Assembly (NCBI RefSeq): GCF_000422505.1
Contig: NZ_AULX01000023.1
Location: 62,001 to 126,000, forward strand
Source of the DNA: Paenibacillus pinihumi DSM 23905 = JCM 16419
GTDB taxonomy: Bacteria; Bacillota; Bacilli; Paenibacillales; Paenibacillaceae
Reading direction: 5' to 3'
DNA: 64,000 nucleotides
Part shown: positions 8,554 to 17,129 of the stretch, piece after piece
How positions within the stretch are numbered: position 1 is the first letter of the stretch
How the letters are laid out: each line of letters begins with the position of its first letter
The notes under the pieces: generated by a model
What the model was told of the DNA's origin: nothing
The model's input: the letters and a program-made list of their open reading frames with translations, nothing else
The model's database searches: none
Translations under genes and position numbers: made by a program

Positions 8554-9558
8554 TTATTTCGGGGTATGTATGCCCCATCTGGGCAATGTGGTCCGCTTCG
8601 GATCAGGATACCGGGCAGACAAGCCGCGCAGCACCCCCATTGCCTGATCCTCAATCGCTTGCATCTTATGAAGACGGCCGGTTAATCCGGCAATTTTCTG
8701 CTTGTCGATCTGTCTCTCTCCATTTATCTTGGTCATACAGGATTCCATATCCGGGATAAGGGCAGCCAACTGGTCATACAGCTCGAATGCTTCACCTGAT
8801 TCCGGCCATATCCCTTTTGCTTCACGCAAATAAAGGCGGATTTCCTTTCTGGACTCCAGATAGGATTCCAGTATGTAAGCGGCTCCGCCTTCATCATAAT
8901 CCCCGCTGTCGAGCCCGCGAATGAAAAATGTATAGGCCAGCTTGCCCGATGCAACGTCTGTATTGGGCAGTGTTTTATGAGGGGTGTCCCAGTCATGGAT
9001 GGCAAGACGAAACGATTCAAGCAGCATCGATTCATAAGGGATATCCACCTTGCTTCCGAAAGACTGGGCGTAAAAAAAGCCTGTAAAATTAAGACCCAAA
9101 TTATCATACAACACAATCCCGTTTTCATCCGACCAGCCGTCTTTGTAGTAAAACACCCGATCCTCATCATCATAGCCATGGATAACACCAAATTCGGGTA
9201 TCCAGTAAATGACACCCTGGCCCCTATCCAGACTGTCCTTGATCCAGCCTATTGCATCCTGCTGATAATAGCGGAAGGTGGGCAATCTTGTCCTCGTCCC
9301 GTCAATAACAGTAAGCAGTCCCAGGTTATCGGCAACCGGCTTGTGCTCGGCAACCCATTGCCCATAGGCGGAGACTGACATCGGCAAGAGCCGTTCATGG
9401 ACGGTAAATTTGAAGGCCATGCCGGTAAGTCCGGATAGTCTGTACAACGGTCCATCATACAAACCGGCCGCCGTCAATATAGCATACAGACTGTCAGTGA
9501 ACGACTTGGATTGCCGCTTCATTGTCAGATCAAGCAGCTTGTAACCGGAAGGTGGCAT
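8554..9558 (-). CDS. BtrH_N-like (papain-fold-like) protein, copy 1
   Basis: 334 residues, first of the tandem pair. Its N-terminal region has LSGLTGMAFKFTVHERL and a VIHGYDDEDRVFYYKDGW block that matches the BtrH_N-type core. Where the second copy has Cys, this one has Gly/Leu, and I see no candidate catalytic Cys, so it may be a non-catalytic partner. The C-terminal half (YILESYLESRKEIRLYLREAKGIWPE) matches the paralogue and is helical. AGGAGGG lies 6 bases before the ATG. It starts 21 bases after the WYL regulator stops, so the two are co-transcribed. I do not know its function. Confidence 0.7.
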   Translation of the reverse strand: MPPSGYKLLDLTMKRQSKSFTDSLYAILTAAGLYDGPLYRLSGLTGMAFKFTVHERLLPMSVSAYGQWVAEHKPVADNLGLLTVIDGTRTRLPTFRYYQQDAIGWIKDSLDRGQGVIYWIPEFGVIHGYDDEDRVFYYKDGWSDENGIVLYDNLGLNFTGFFYAQSFGSKVDIPYESMLLESFRLAIHDWDTPHKTLPNTDVASGKLAYTFFIRGLDSGDYDEGGAAYILESYLESRKEIRLYLREAKGIWPESGEAFELYDQLAALIPDMESCMTKINGERQIDKQKIAGLTGRLHKMQAIEDQAMGVLRGLSARYPDPKRTTLPRWGIHTPK

Positions 9559-9579
9559 CGCTGTCCCTCCTATTCCTGA

Positions 9580-10488
9580 TCATGATGTTGATTCTTTTGT
9601 ACGATCCAGTATTTCTGTACATTTGCTTCGCAGCTTCTCACGCAGCCATCTCGGGGCAAGCAGCTCCTCCCAGCCTGCAACCAGAAGATGCTGCAAAAAG
9701 CTATCTGTGTCATGGAAGTCGACCTCATAAACCATCCTCCCGACGCTACGTGCCGGATAGCCTCTCCAGCTTGTTCCCTCCAGTCTATCCAGCAGCTTCA
9801 CCTTGGCGACAAAAGGCTGCCTTAATGGAAGATGGTCCTCAGCATCCGGTTTAAATTCACCAACCGTGCCAGCAGCCTCACCAATGGATAACTGGTCAAT
9901 TCCGTCGAGTCTCAGACTGAACGGGCGATCATAGCCAGCCTCATATACCAGGACATAATCTGCATGATAACGCGAAACGAAACGGAAGGGTGCCACATGA
10001 AACTGACGCTCTCCTTCAGGATCTTTATATCTTAGATGAACGGTTAATCCGTCTGAAATGGCATGAGAGAGCAGTTGCATAGTTTGAACAATTCTCGGGT
10101 CCGCATCAAACATTGGCAAACGGGCAAGCTCCCGGTTATCGCCGCCATCCCCTTCCGCAAACCGGTCGAGCAGCCGGGCAATACGTCTGACAGGCTCCGC
10201 ATTGTCGTAGCTGTATTGGCGGTACCGGTGCGCGAGATATTTGAGCACCTTTTTCTCTTCGTCTGTCATGTAGATGTAAGGCAATATAAAGGTTTCATCC
10301 AGATAGCAGTAGCCTCTGTTTTTCGCCACATAGTTTAAGGGAGCGCGCAGCGACATCTCCATATATTCAATATCCCGGGCTGCCTGCCGCCTCGATATCT
10401 CGAATTCCCGGGCCAAATGCCCGGCATTCGGGTATTTGGCCGCCCGTATCTGCTGATCGAACCACCCGATACGATGCATGTTGCTCAT
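9580..10488 (-). CDS. WYL-domain transcriptional regulator with N-terminal HTH
   Basis: A 302-residue YafY/PafC-type regulator. Residues about 18-45 form a DeoR-like winged helix (NAGHLAREFEISRRQAARDIEYM); a linker follows; residues about 140-220 hold the WYL Sm-like fold (HLRYKDPEGERQFHVAPFRFV, YHADYVLVYEAG, FSLRLDGID), and the C-terminal extension VAGWEELLAPRWLREKL is the usual WCX region. WYL domains sense nucleic acid or small ligands, and such regulators often accompany defence and stress loci. It is the first gene of the operon with the BtrH-like pair and would be expected to control it. Confidence 0.88.
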   Translation of the reverse strand: MSNMHRIGWFDQQIRAAKYPNAGHLAREFEISRRQAARDIEYMEMSLRAPLNYVAKNRGYCYLDETFILPYIYMTDEEKKVLKYLAHRYRQYSYDNAEPVRRIARLLDRFAEGDGGDNRELARLPMFDADPRIVQTMQLLSHAISDGLTVHLRYKDPEGERQFHVAPFRFVSRYHADYVLVYEAGYDRPFSLRLDGIDQLSIGEAAGTVGEFKPDAEDHLPLRQPFVAKVKLLDRLEGTSWRGYPARSVGRMVYEVDFHDTDSFLQHLLVAGWEELLAPRWLREKLRSKCTEILDRTKESTS

Positions 10489-10560
10489 CGCCCGCTTCTC
10501 CCTTCAATTAAATCCGTTTCTTTCCATTACAACATTGAAGCCGCAGGTGACGCAACCGTT

Positions 10561-10773
10561 TTATTGCGATTGTCCAGATGTGGAATGCACAACAATCCCG
10601 TCAATTTTCTCCTGGGTTACTTTACTGCATTTTTTGCATACCTTGATCGTCTGGCCGTCTGCATTCATTCTGCTGTATAGAAGCTTGATTCTAGTACTTG
10701 AGCAAATCGGACATGTGCCTCTTCCACGTGACGGAAGTGTCCACAGGGCGCGGCCTCTTTTTGTTTTTGCCAT
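10561..10773 (-). CDS. Small zinc-ribbon protein
   Basis: A 70-residue basic protein with two CxxC knuckles, CPIC (residues 21-24) and CKKC (46-49), spaced as in a zinc ribbon. A GAGGGG site lies 9 bases before the ATG. Zinc ribbons of this size bind nucleic acid or protein; no specific function can be given. It lies 72 bases upstream of the WYL regulator on the same strand, and could belong to that transcript. Confidence 0.7.
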   Translation of the reverse strand: MAKTKRGRALWTLPSRGRGTCPICSSTRIKLLYSRMNADGQTIKVCKKCSKVTQEKIDGIVVHSTSGQSQ

Positions 10774-10817
10774 ATTGGTTAACCCCTCATTTCTGTATAG
10801 TCGCCCTCATTATAAAA

Positions 10818-10846
10818 CAAATGGTAGGACATATAATGTCCTACCA
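10818..10846 (-). terminator. Terminator of the GH4/sugar ABC operon
   Basis: An 11-bp perfect stem (TGGTAGGACAT / ATGTCCTACCA) with a 3-base loop, followed on the minus strand by a T-rich run (TTTGTTTTA). It lies about 60 bases after the GH4 gene stop. Confidence 0.8.
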
Positions 10847-10907
10847 CATGTAAAATTCAGTTTATAATTTTTCTTTCGCAGCTGCCATTTCCCATTCAAA
10901 ATACGGC

Positions 10908-12218
10908 TCAGCCATGAAATTGAAACTGAGGCAAGTAAGCCTTGTTGGCATCCAGCAGCTCATTGCACATGGAACGAATATCGTCCAGGGACAACTCGGC
11001 AGAAGTGTGCGGATCAAGCATCGCTGCATGGCAGACCCCTTCCCTGTCTCCCTTGAGAGCAGCTTCAATGGTCAGAATTTGCGGATTAATGTTCGTCCGG
11101 TTGAGGGCCGCAAGCTGCTGAGGAAGCTCGCCGACATGACAAGGCGTAATGCCGCTGCCGTCCACCAGACAAGGTACCTCTACACAGACGTCATTGGGAA
11201 GGTTGGTAATATAATTGCGGTTCAGGACATTGGCGCCAATCTTGTATACTTTGTCCCACACCATCGCTTCTATAATATAGGAAGCATATTCATGCGTCCG
11301 TTGATGGGTCAAGCCTGTGTTGTGGATCAGCTCCTCCTTCGCCTGATTCCAATAGTCCTGCTGGGATTTTCCCCAGTCACGGTACATCAGAGTCTGAATA
11401 CCGAACCGGTCCAACAGTTCCGGATAGGCATTCTTAATAAAATAAGGCACATATTCCGCCGTATGCTGTGTCGACTCCGTGACATAATAGCCAAATTGCT
11501 TCATCATCTCATAGCGCACCCGGTCATCATGCGGCTCTGTGCGCTCAAGTGCCCGGCGTTTAATTTCCGGATACAGGTTCACACCGTCACGATGCACCTC
11601 CAGCAGCCAAGCCTGGTGATTAATGCCGGCAATTTTGGACTTGACGCCACTTGAATCCATTCCCAGCCCCTGCAGCAAATCAGGTACACAAATTTGCACA
11701 CTGTGGCATAATCCTACGGTCTTGATCGATGTCTCCCGCTGGATGGCACCGGTGACGATTGCCATTGGATTCGTATAGTTCAGCAGCCATGCGTCCGGGC
11801 ATACCTCCTCCATCTCTCTGGCAATATCCATCATGACCGGAATCGTCCGAAGTCCCCGCATAATCCCGCCCATGCCCAACGTATCCGCATAGGTCTGTTT
11901 CAGTCCGTATTTCAACGGAATTTCAAAGTCCTGAATCACCTGCGGATCATACTTCCCAACCATAATCGCATTGATAACAAAATCCGCATCCTGAAGCGCT
12001 TCACGCTGGTTGTCATAAGCCTTGATTGTTGCTCTTCCTTCATTAATATTGTTATTTAACTGGTTCAGCATCATCTCGGACAGCCTGAGCTTTTCCTTAT
12101 CGATATCCAGCAGTGCAATATGCGCGTCATGCAAGCCGGGTGTCAGCAGACAATCCCCAATCAAATTTTTCACGAAAATAATACTGCCTGCCCCAATAAA
12201 TACGATTTTAACGGACAT
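10908..12218 (-). CDS. melA: GH4 family alpha-glycosidase, MelA-like alpha-galactosidase
   Basis: A 436-residue glycoside hydrolase of family 4, which cleaves by an NAD- and Mn-dependent redox mechanism. The Rossmann motif is at the N-terminus (VFIGAGSIIF), followed by the NYTNPMA block, the metal-binding Cys in GLCHSVQ and the His in GINHQAW, in the order seen in E. coli MelA. Length and motifs favour alpha-galactosidase over 6-phospho-glucosidase; transport by an ABC system, not a PTS, agrees with an unphosphorylated substrate. It is last in the sugar operon. The exact sugar (melibiose, a galacturonide or another) remains open. Confidence 0.88.
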   Translation of the reverse strand: MSVKIVFIGAGSIIFVKNLIGDCLLTPGLHDAHIALLDIDKEKLRLSEMMLNQLNNNINEGRATIKAYDNQREALQDADFVINAIMVGKYDPQVIQDFEIPLKYGLKQTYADTLGMGGIMRGLRTIPVMMDIAREMEEVCPDAWLLNYTNPMAIVTGAIQRETSIKTVGLCHSVQICVPDLLQGLGMDSSGVKSKIAGINHQAWLLEVHRDGVNLYPEIKRRALERTEPHDDRVRYEMMKQFGYYVTESTQHTAEYVPYFIKNAYPELLDRFGIQTLMYRDWGKSQQDYWNQAKEELIHNTGLTHQRTHEYASYIIEAMVWDKVYKIGANVLNRNYITNLPNDVCVEVPCLVDGSGITPCHVGELPQQLAALNRTNINPQILTIEAALKGDREGVCHAAMLDPHTSAELSLDDIRSMCNELLDANKAYLPQFQFHG

Positions 12219-12256
12219 CTATTCCACCGCTTTCTACTAGTTGTTGGTTTGTTTGA

Positions 12257-13147
12257 TTATCCCTTGACGCTGCCAAGGACGATGCCTTCCGCAAAATATT
12301 TCTGCAAGAACGGGTAGACAAGCAGCACGGGCACAGTTGCGACAAACACCTGGGCCGCCTTTGTCGTCCGGTCGGAAATATTCATCATCGAACGCCAATC
12401 CGCCGAGGTTGCCAGCGTCATGTCCCGGTTGACAATGACGGTCTGCAAGTAGCTTTGCAGCGGGTAGTTATCAGGATTATTCATAAGCATGAGCCCTTCA
12501 AACCATGAATTCCAATGGGTCACGATACAAAACAGCACCAAGGTCGCAATCGCCGGAGCTGATAGCGGGACCGCAATCTTCCATAAGGCTGTCCAAACAT
12601 TCGCGCCATCTATCACCGCCGCCTCTTCAATCTCCTTTGGCAGTGAGCGAAAAAAATTAAGCAGCAGAATCACATTGAAGATGGGCACAGCCCCTGGTAA
12701 GATGAGCGCCCAAAAGCTGTCGATAAGCCCCGTCGCCTTGATTGTCATATACCATGGAATCAGTCCGCCGCTGAACAGCATCGTCATGATGAAGAACCAC
12801 ACATACAAGCTCCGCCACTTGAACTGCGCCTTATCCTTGGATAACGGGTATGCAATACATATGGTAAGCAGCATATTGAGCGGAACACCGACCAGCACCC
12901 GCTTGACCGAGATCAGGAAGGAGGTTATAAACTCCGGCTTGCCGAGTACATATTTGTACGAATCGACATTAAAACCGACAGGCCACAGCCTTACCGCTCC
13001 CGAACCCACGGCAGAGCTGGAGCTGAAGGATATCGCCAGAATGTTCACGATTGGGAGCAGACAGGCAAGCGCTGCTCCAATCAGCACCATGTAATTGAAA
13101 ATGACAAAAGCTTTTCTGCCGGAAGAAGATTTACGAAATGCGGTCAT
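12257..13147 (-). CDS. Sugar ABC transporter permease (LplC/YtcP-like)
   Basis: A 296-residue inner-membrane permease of the carbohydrate CUT1 type with six hydrophobic segments. The cytoplasmic coupling loop is clear (EAAVIDGANVWTALWKIAVPL). It should pair with the LplB-like permease 120 bases upstream. The ATG at 13147 follows GAAGGA with a 10-base gap; a longer frame upstream is basic and non-conserved. No ATPase gene is in the cluster, so a shared MsmX-type ATPase encoded elsewhere is likely, as for other Lpl/Yes systems. Confidence 0.9.
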   Translation of the reverse strand: MTAFRKSSSGRKAFVIFNYMVLIGAALACLLPIVNILAISFSSSSAVGSGAVRLWPVGFNVDSYKYVLGKPEFITSFLISVKRVLVGVPLNMLLTICIAYPLSKDKAQFKWRSLYVWFFIMTMLFSGGLIPWYMTIKATGLIDSFWALILPGAVPIFNVILLLNFFRSLPKEIEEAAVIDGANVWTALWKIAVPLSAPAIATLVLFCIVTHWNSWFEGLMLMNNPDNYPLQSYLQTVIVNRDMTLATSADWRSMMNISDRTTKAAQVFVATVPVLLVYPFLQKYFAEGIVLGSVKG

Positions 13148-13269
13148 CTGATCACAATCCTTCAAGTGTAACGGCTGAGACCGCATTTCACGCAGTCGCA
13201 GCTTCGTTCACGCAAAAATAAAAAGATTCATCGGAGCAATTTGAACTATTACATCGTACCGGAACTTTT

Positions 13270-14169
13270 CTAAAAAATACGGTAATCGGTATACCGGTAA
13301 GCGAGCGCATACGACCCGCTCAGAAGAAGCAGCGATACTACAGATTTGAATAAGCCAACGGCTGTAGCAACCTCGTACTGAGCATCCTGAACGCCGATCC
13401 GGTACACCAGCGTATCAATAATATCGCCTGACACGTATACCTGCGGGCTGTACAGATTGAACACCTGGTCGAACCCTGCATTCAACACATTGCCAAGGCT
13501 TAATATCGTCATCAAAACCATCATCGGGACCAGGTTAGGCAATGTAATATGAAGTGTCTGCTTCCAGCGTCCGGCCCCATCCATAACTGCCGATTCGTAC
13601 AAAGAAGGATCAACACCCGCCAGCGCCGCAAGATAGACAATCATTCCGTAGCCAAATTCCTTCCATATTTCCGTCCCGACCAGCGTGAAGGGAAACCAGC
13701 TTTTGTCCCCCAGGAAGTAGACGGGTTCAATGCCGATTGATTGAAGCAGCCGATTCACAATGCCCTCGGACGGTGATAAAATATCGATAAAAATACCGCC
13801 CAGAATAATCCATGAAAGAAAATGGGGAAAATAGACGATCGTCTGCACAGAGCGCTTGATGAGCCGGTTCTTCACTTCATTCAGCAAGAGGGCAAATACG
13901 ACCGGAACGACCGCCAGCGCTATAATTTTCATTGCGGAAATAAAAATCGTATTCCACAGCACCTGATAAATATTAGGCATACTGAGCATATAGACGAAAT
14001 GATCCCAGCCTGCCCATGGCGATCCGAACATTCCCTTGGAGGGTGAAAACCGCTTGAAGGCCATTACAATGCCCGCCATCGGTATATAGTTGTAGATCAG
14101 GACTAAAATAACGCCGGGCAGCAGCAGCAGGTGAAAGATATGTTCATTTCTGAACTTGAGCTTTATCAT
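13270..14169 (-). CDS. Sugar ABC transporter permease (LplB/YteP-like)
   Basis: A 299-residue permease with six membrane segments, the family N-terminus (HLLLLPGVILVLIYNYIPM-type) and an EAA loop that reads ESAVMDGAGRWKQTLHITLP. It forms the second half of the transmembrane channel with the LplC-like protein. A stem-loop sits between it and the binding protein gene upstream, a common way to make less permease than binding protein. Ribosome site GGAGG precedes the ATG. Confidence 0.9.
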   Translation of the reverse strand: MIKLKFRNEHIFHLLLLPGVILVLIYNYIPMAGIVMAFKRFSPSKGMFGSPWAGWDHFVYMLSMPNIYQVLWNTIFISAMKIIALAVVPVVFALLLNEVKNRLIKRSVQTIVYFPHFLSWIILGGIFIDILSPSEGIVNRLLQSIGIEPVYFLGDKSWFPFTLVGTEIWKEFGYGMIVYLAALAGVDPSLYESAVMDGAGRWKQTLHITLPNLVPMMVLMTILSLGNVLNAGFDQVFNLYSPQVYVSGDIIDTLVYRIGVQDAQYEVATAVGLFKSVVSLLLLSGSYALAYRYTDYRIF

Positions 14170-14190
14170 GTGGAACCTCCATCATTACGA

Positions 14191-14232
14191 GGCCGGGGAC
14201 CTAAGCTGACAATTCTCTGGCCCGCCCCGGCC
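14191..14232 (-). promoter_or_regulatory. Intercistronic stem-loop between binding protein and permease genes
   Basis: An 8-bp perfect GC stem (GGCCGGGG / CCCCGGCC) with a 26-base loop lies between the binding-protein stop and the permease ribosome site. No T run follows, so it more likely stabilises the upstream mRNA or partly attenuates than fully terminates. Confidence 0.6.
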
Positions 14233-14248
14233 GCTGATCAACCCTTTG

Positions 14249-15892
14249 TTACTGTTGCGACTGATACCACGCATTGACTTCCTTGGTCATCTGATCGCCC
14301 CCGAGCTTCTTCCAGCTATCAACGAATTGATCGAACTTGTCGATTGACTCGCCCATAATAATGCTGGTGAACGTCTCCAGCTGCATTTTTTGCAAGGTCC
14401 CGTCTTTATCGACCATAGCTTGCGTTGGAGCACCGTAAAACTGGTTATCCATTACCTTCTGATTGGCGACATAATCGCTTAATACGCCGAGCGAACCGCC
14501 TGGACCATACATTTTGCTGATGCCCCAGAAGCTGTTGTCTCCTTTTTGGGCAGCGGATACACCCTCATAATACCCCTTCTCTTCCTCATTTAGAGCGGAC
14601 GTATCGTTGTTTTTCAAAGCTTCGATTACATGCTGGTGGGCATCGAGATTTTTGAGCGGAGCCTCGCCATACAGCAGCGCATACTCAAAAATCGAATGTC
14701 CGTCGGGATCTACGTTGTATTTACCTGGCTCTGCGGTCTCACCATAGCTTTTTTCCAGCACAAGATTCAGCATTTTGATCGCCGCTTCCGGTTGCTTCGC
14801 ACCCTTCTTCACGACATAGTAGGTATTAATGGCAAACGGAACCTGCGCTTTGGCAGCCTCCTGATCAACAGACGGCAGCGCATACGGTGTCCACTCCGCG
14901 TCCGGGTTATGCAGCTTGCCATCCTGCAGCCAGCCGCCGTTCCAGAAATAGCCGTACAGCATGCCGACCTTGCCTGCATTCGCATCCTCTTTGACCTTGG
15001 TCGCATCCCGTGTGCCGTACTCCTTGCTAATCTGGCCGGACTTGAACATCTCCTGCAATGTTTGGAGCGCCTGCTTCATCCGAGGCTGGATGCTGCCGTA
15101 GACCAGCTCCCCTGCATCATTCTTCACCCATGTATTCGGGTAAGCATGGAACCCGTTAAAGTAACCCTCCAATGCCGCAAAAAATCCCCATAAATCACGG
15201 TTGACGCCAAGGCCAACGGTATCATTCACCTTGTTCCCGTCCGGGTCCTGAGTGGTGAATGCTTCGGCAATTTTCAGAAAATCCTCCATTGTCTTCGGTT
15301 CCGGCAAATTCAGCTTTTGCAGCCAATCTGTACGGACCCACAGCACATGGGACTGGCCGATTCCCGATCCCATCTTTGGCAAAGCCATCATCTTTCCGTC
15401 AAACCGGGTCGATTGCAGTGCATTGCCGCCATCCTGAGACAGAAGCTTTTTCGTAAACGGAGACGCATAGCTCTCGTAAAGCGCTGTCAAATCCTCCAGT
15501 TGGTCATCCTCCACCAGCTTCTTGAGCTGGGCAGGCGTCACTTGAAATATATCCGGGAGATCATCGGAGGCAATCGAGATATTCAGCTTCTGTCCGTACT
15601 GGGACTGGGCGATTGTCCAGTTGTATTTAATTTTTATCCCCAGCATGTCTTCATAGGCTTTGGACCAATTGTTGCTCTCGATGCTCTCGCCTTCCTTGAA
15701 GGTCGTTCCTTCATTAATAGGACGGACAGCTGTTACTTCAATCGGCGGGTCGTATTTATCCAGCGGTCCGGAGGTTACGACGCTCTCCGGCGGCTTCGTC
15801 CCGTCTTGGGGCGCCTGATTCTCTCCTTTGCTGCAAGCGCCTAGTGATAAGGCAAGCAGACTGACTGCACATACCATAGCCAGCTTCTTCAT
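14249..15892 (-). CDS. Sugar ABC transporter substrate-binding lipoprotein (LplA/YtcQ-like)
   Basis: A 547-residue extracellular solute-binding protein of family 1, long form. The lipobox is LSLGAC, so Cys is lipidated after cleavage at about residue 17. The long bilobal domain has family blocks such as DWLQKLNLPEPKTMEDF and the C-terminal WYQSQQ end. The ATG at 15892 follows GAGGGGGAAC; the upstream in-frame ATG at 15916 lies before that site. A TATAAT box at 15937-15942 on the minus strand could serve it. It captures the sugar for the two permeases downstream and is probably induced through the YesM/YesN pair just upstream. Confidence 0.92.
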   Translation of the reverse strand: MKKLAMVCAVSLLALSLGACSKGENQAPQDGTKPPESVVTSGPLDKYDPPIEVTAVRPINEGTTFKEGESIESNNWSKAYEDMLGIKIKYNWTIAQSQYGQKLNISIASDDLPDIFQVTPAQLKKLVEDDQLEDLTALYESYASPFTKKLLSQDGGNALQSTRFDGKMMALPKMGSGIGQSHVLWVRTDWLQKLNLPEPKTMEDFLKIAEAFTTQDPDGNKVNDTVGLGVNRDLWGFFAALEGYFNGFHAYPNTWVKNDAGELVYGSIQPRMKQALQTLQEMFKSGQISKEYGTRDATKVKEDANAGKVGMLYGYFWNGGWLQDGKLHNPDAEWTPYALPSVDQEAAKAQVPFAINTYYVVKKGAKQPEAAIKMLNLVLEKSYGETAEPGKYNVDPDGHSIFEYALLYGEAPLKNLDAHQHVIEALKNNDTSALNEEEKGYYEGVSAAQKGDNSFWGISKMYGPGGSLGVLSDYVANQKVMDNQFYGAPTQAMVDKDGTLQKMQLETFTSIIMGESIDKFDQFVDSWKKLGGDQMTKEVNAWYQSQQ

Positions 15893-16118
15893 TGCATGTT
15901 CCCCCTCATGGATCATGTTATCTAGCTTACAGGCTCATTATATCAATGGTTCTGAACAGGCCGAGAGTGAGAAAAACGCTCGAATGGTAGGAATTTTTTC
16001 TGCTGAAGCCTGGGGGACGATTAAAATTACACTTCTTGCGGAAAAAAATCATACTGGTTGTTGTATGTCGTTCATCATTACATTCCGTGCTCTTTCCACT
16101 CAAAAAAGCCGCCCCGCA

Positions 16119-17129
16119 TCAGGAACGGCTCCGGTATTCGCTTGGCAGCATGCCCGTATGCTCACGGAACACTTTGCTGAAATAACGGGTATCGGAAAAT
16201 CCGCAGCGCTCGGCAATCCAATAGACCGGATGATTGGTTTCAATCAGCCACTCCTTCGCCAGCTCCATATAAACCTGCTGAATATAATGAATGAAGGAGA
16301 CACCAACGATATCCTTGAAAGCTTTGCTGAAATAGCTCTTGCTAATATTTACCTGCCGGCAAATAACAGCTTGAGACAGGTCTTCTTCACGTGATTTGTG
16401 AATGAGCTCCAAAGAGCGGACAATGCCGTAGATCATTTCTTCGGAATAGGCCGATTTCCGCAGCCATTTTTGCAGCTCCTTGCGTGTATCTTCGAGCCAA
16501 TCAACTGGAGATGCATGCTCCAGCTTGTGGCTTTGCTCCGCCCAAAGCGGAAATTCACCGACATACTTCTCCCAGCCTGCCAGATATTCAGCAAGCTTGG
16601 AGCGAAGTTGCAACTGCCCGCCTGCAAGAGAGTCCGCCAATCTGCGATAAAGCTGGTCATCCACGACCCAAAGCAGTCCGGGCCCAAGCTTGCAGAGATC
16701 ATCGCTTTCATGCGGCTGATCCTGCGTTATTAATGCGGCTTCTCCTGAAGAGGAGCGTACCCGCTTCGCAATGCGGGCCAAGACTTCATCCAGATTTTGA
16801 TCCTCCAGTTGTGTTTTCACAATATAATCAATGGCTCCAAGTCTCAAAGCGTCCTGGATGTAGTCAAAATCCTGATGGCAGGTAACAACGACAACTTTAA
16901 TCGCAGGGGCAACTATTTGAAGCTCCTTCATCAGTTCAAGACCCGACATTCTGGGCATTGTAATGTCGGTAATGACCAAATGTACCGGATTCTCCTTGAT
17001 ATGGGCCAAGGCCTTGTCGCCACTGGAGGCTTCGCCGACAATCCGAAATCCGTGCTGATCCCAAGGGAATAAGGTACGCATACCTTTGCGGGCCAGGCTT
17101 TCATCATCGACAATAAGTGCATCAATCAT
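16119..17129 (-). CDS. YesN-like response regulator with AraC DNA-binding domain
   Basis: A 336-residue regulator. The receiver domain (residues 1-120) has the acidic pair in VDDE, the phosphorylated Asp in VITDITMPRMSG and the Lys in YIVKTQ. The C-terminal 100 residues hold two AraC-type helix-turn-helix motifs (VNISKSYFSKAFKD and ERCGFSDTRYFSKVFRE). The gene overlaps the kinase gene by 4 bases, so the pair is translationally coupled. It should activate the binding-protein operon 220 bases downstream when the kinase senses sugar. Confidence 0.92.
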   Translation of the reverse strand: MIDALIVDDESLARKGMRTLFPWDQHGFRIVGEASSGDKALAHIKENPVHLVITDITMPRMSGLELMKELQIVAPAIKVVVVTCHQDFDYIQDALRLGAIDYIVKTQLEDQNLDEVLARIAKRVRSSSGEAALITQDQPHESDDLCKLGPGLLWVVDDQLYRRLADSLAGGQLQLRSKLAEYLAGWEKYVGEFPLWAEQSHKLEHASPVDWLEDTRKELQKWLRKSAYSEEMIYGIVRSLELIHKSREEDLSQAVICRQVNISKSYFSKAFKDIVGVSFIHYIQQVYMELAKEWLIETNHPVYWIAERCGFSDTRYFSKVFREHTGMLPSEYRSRS

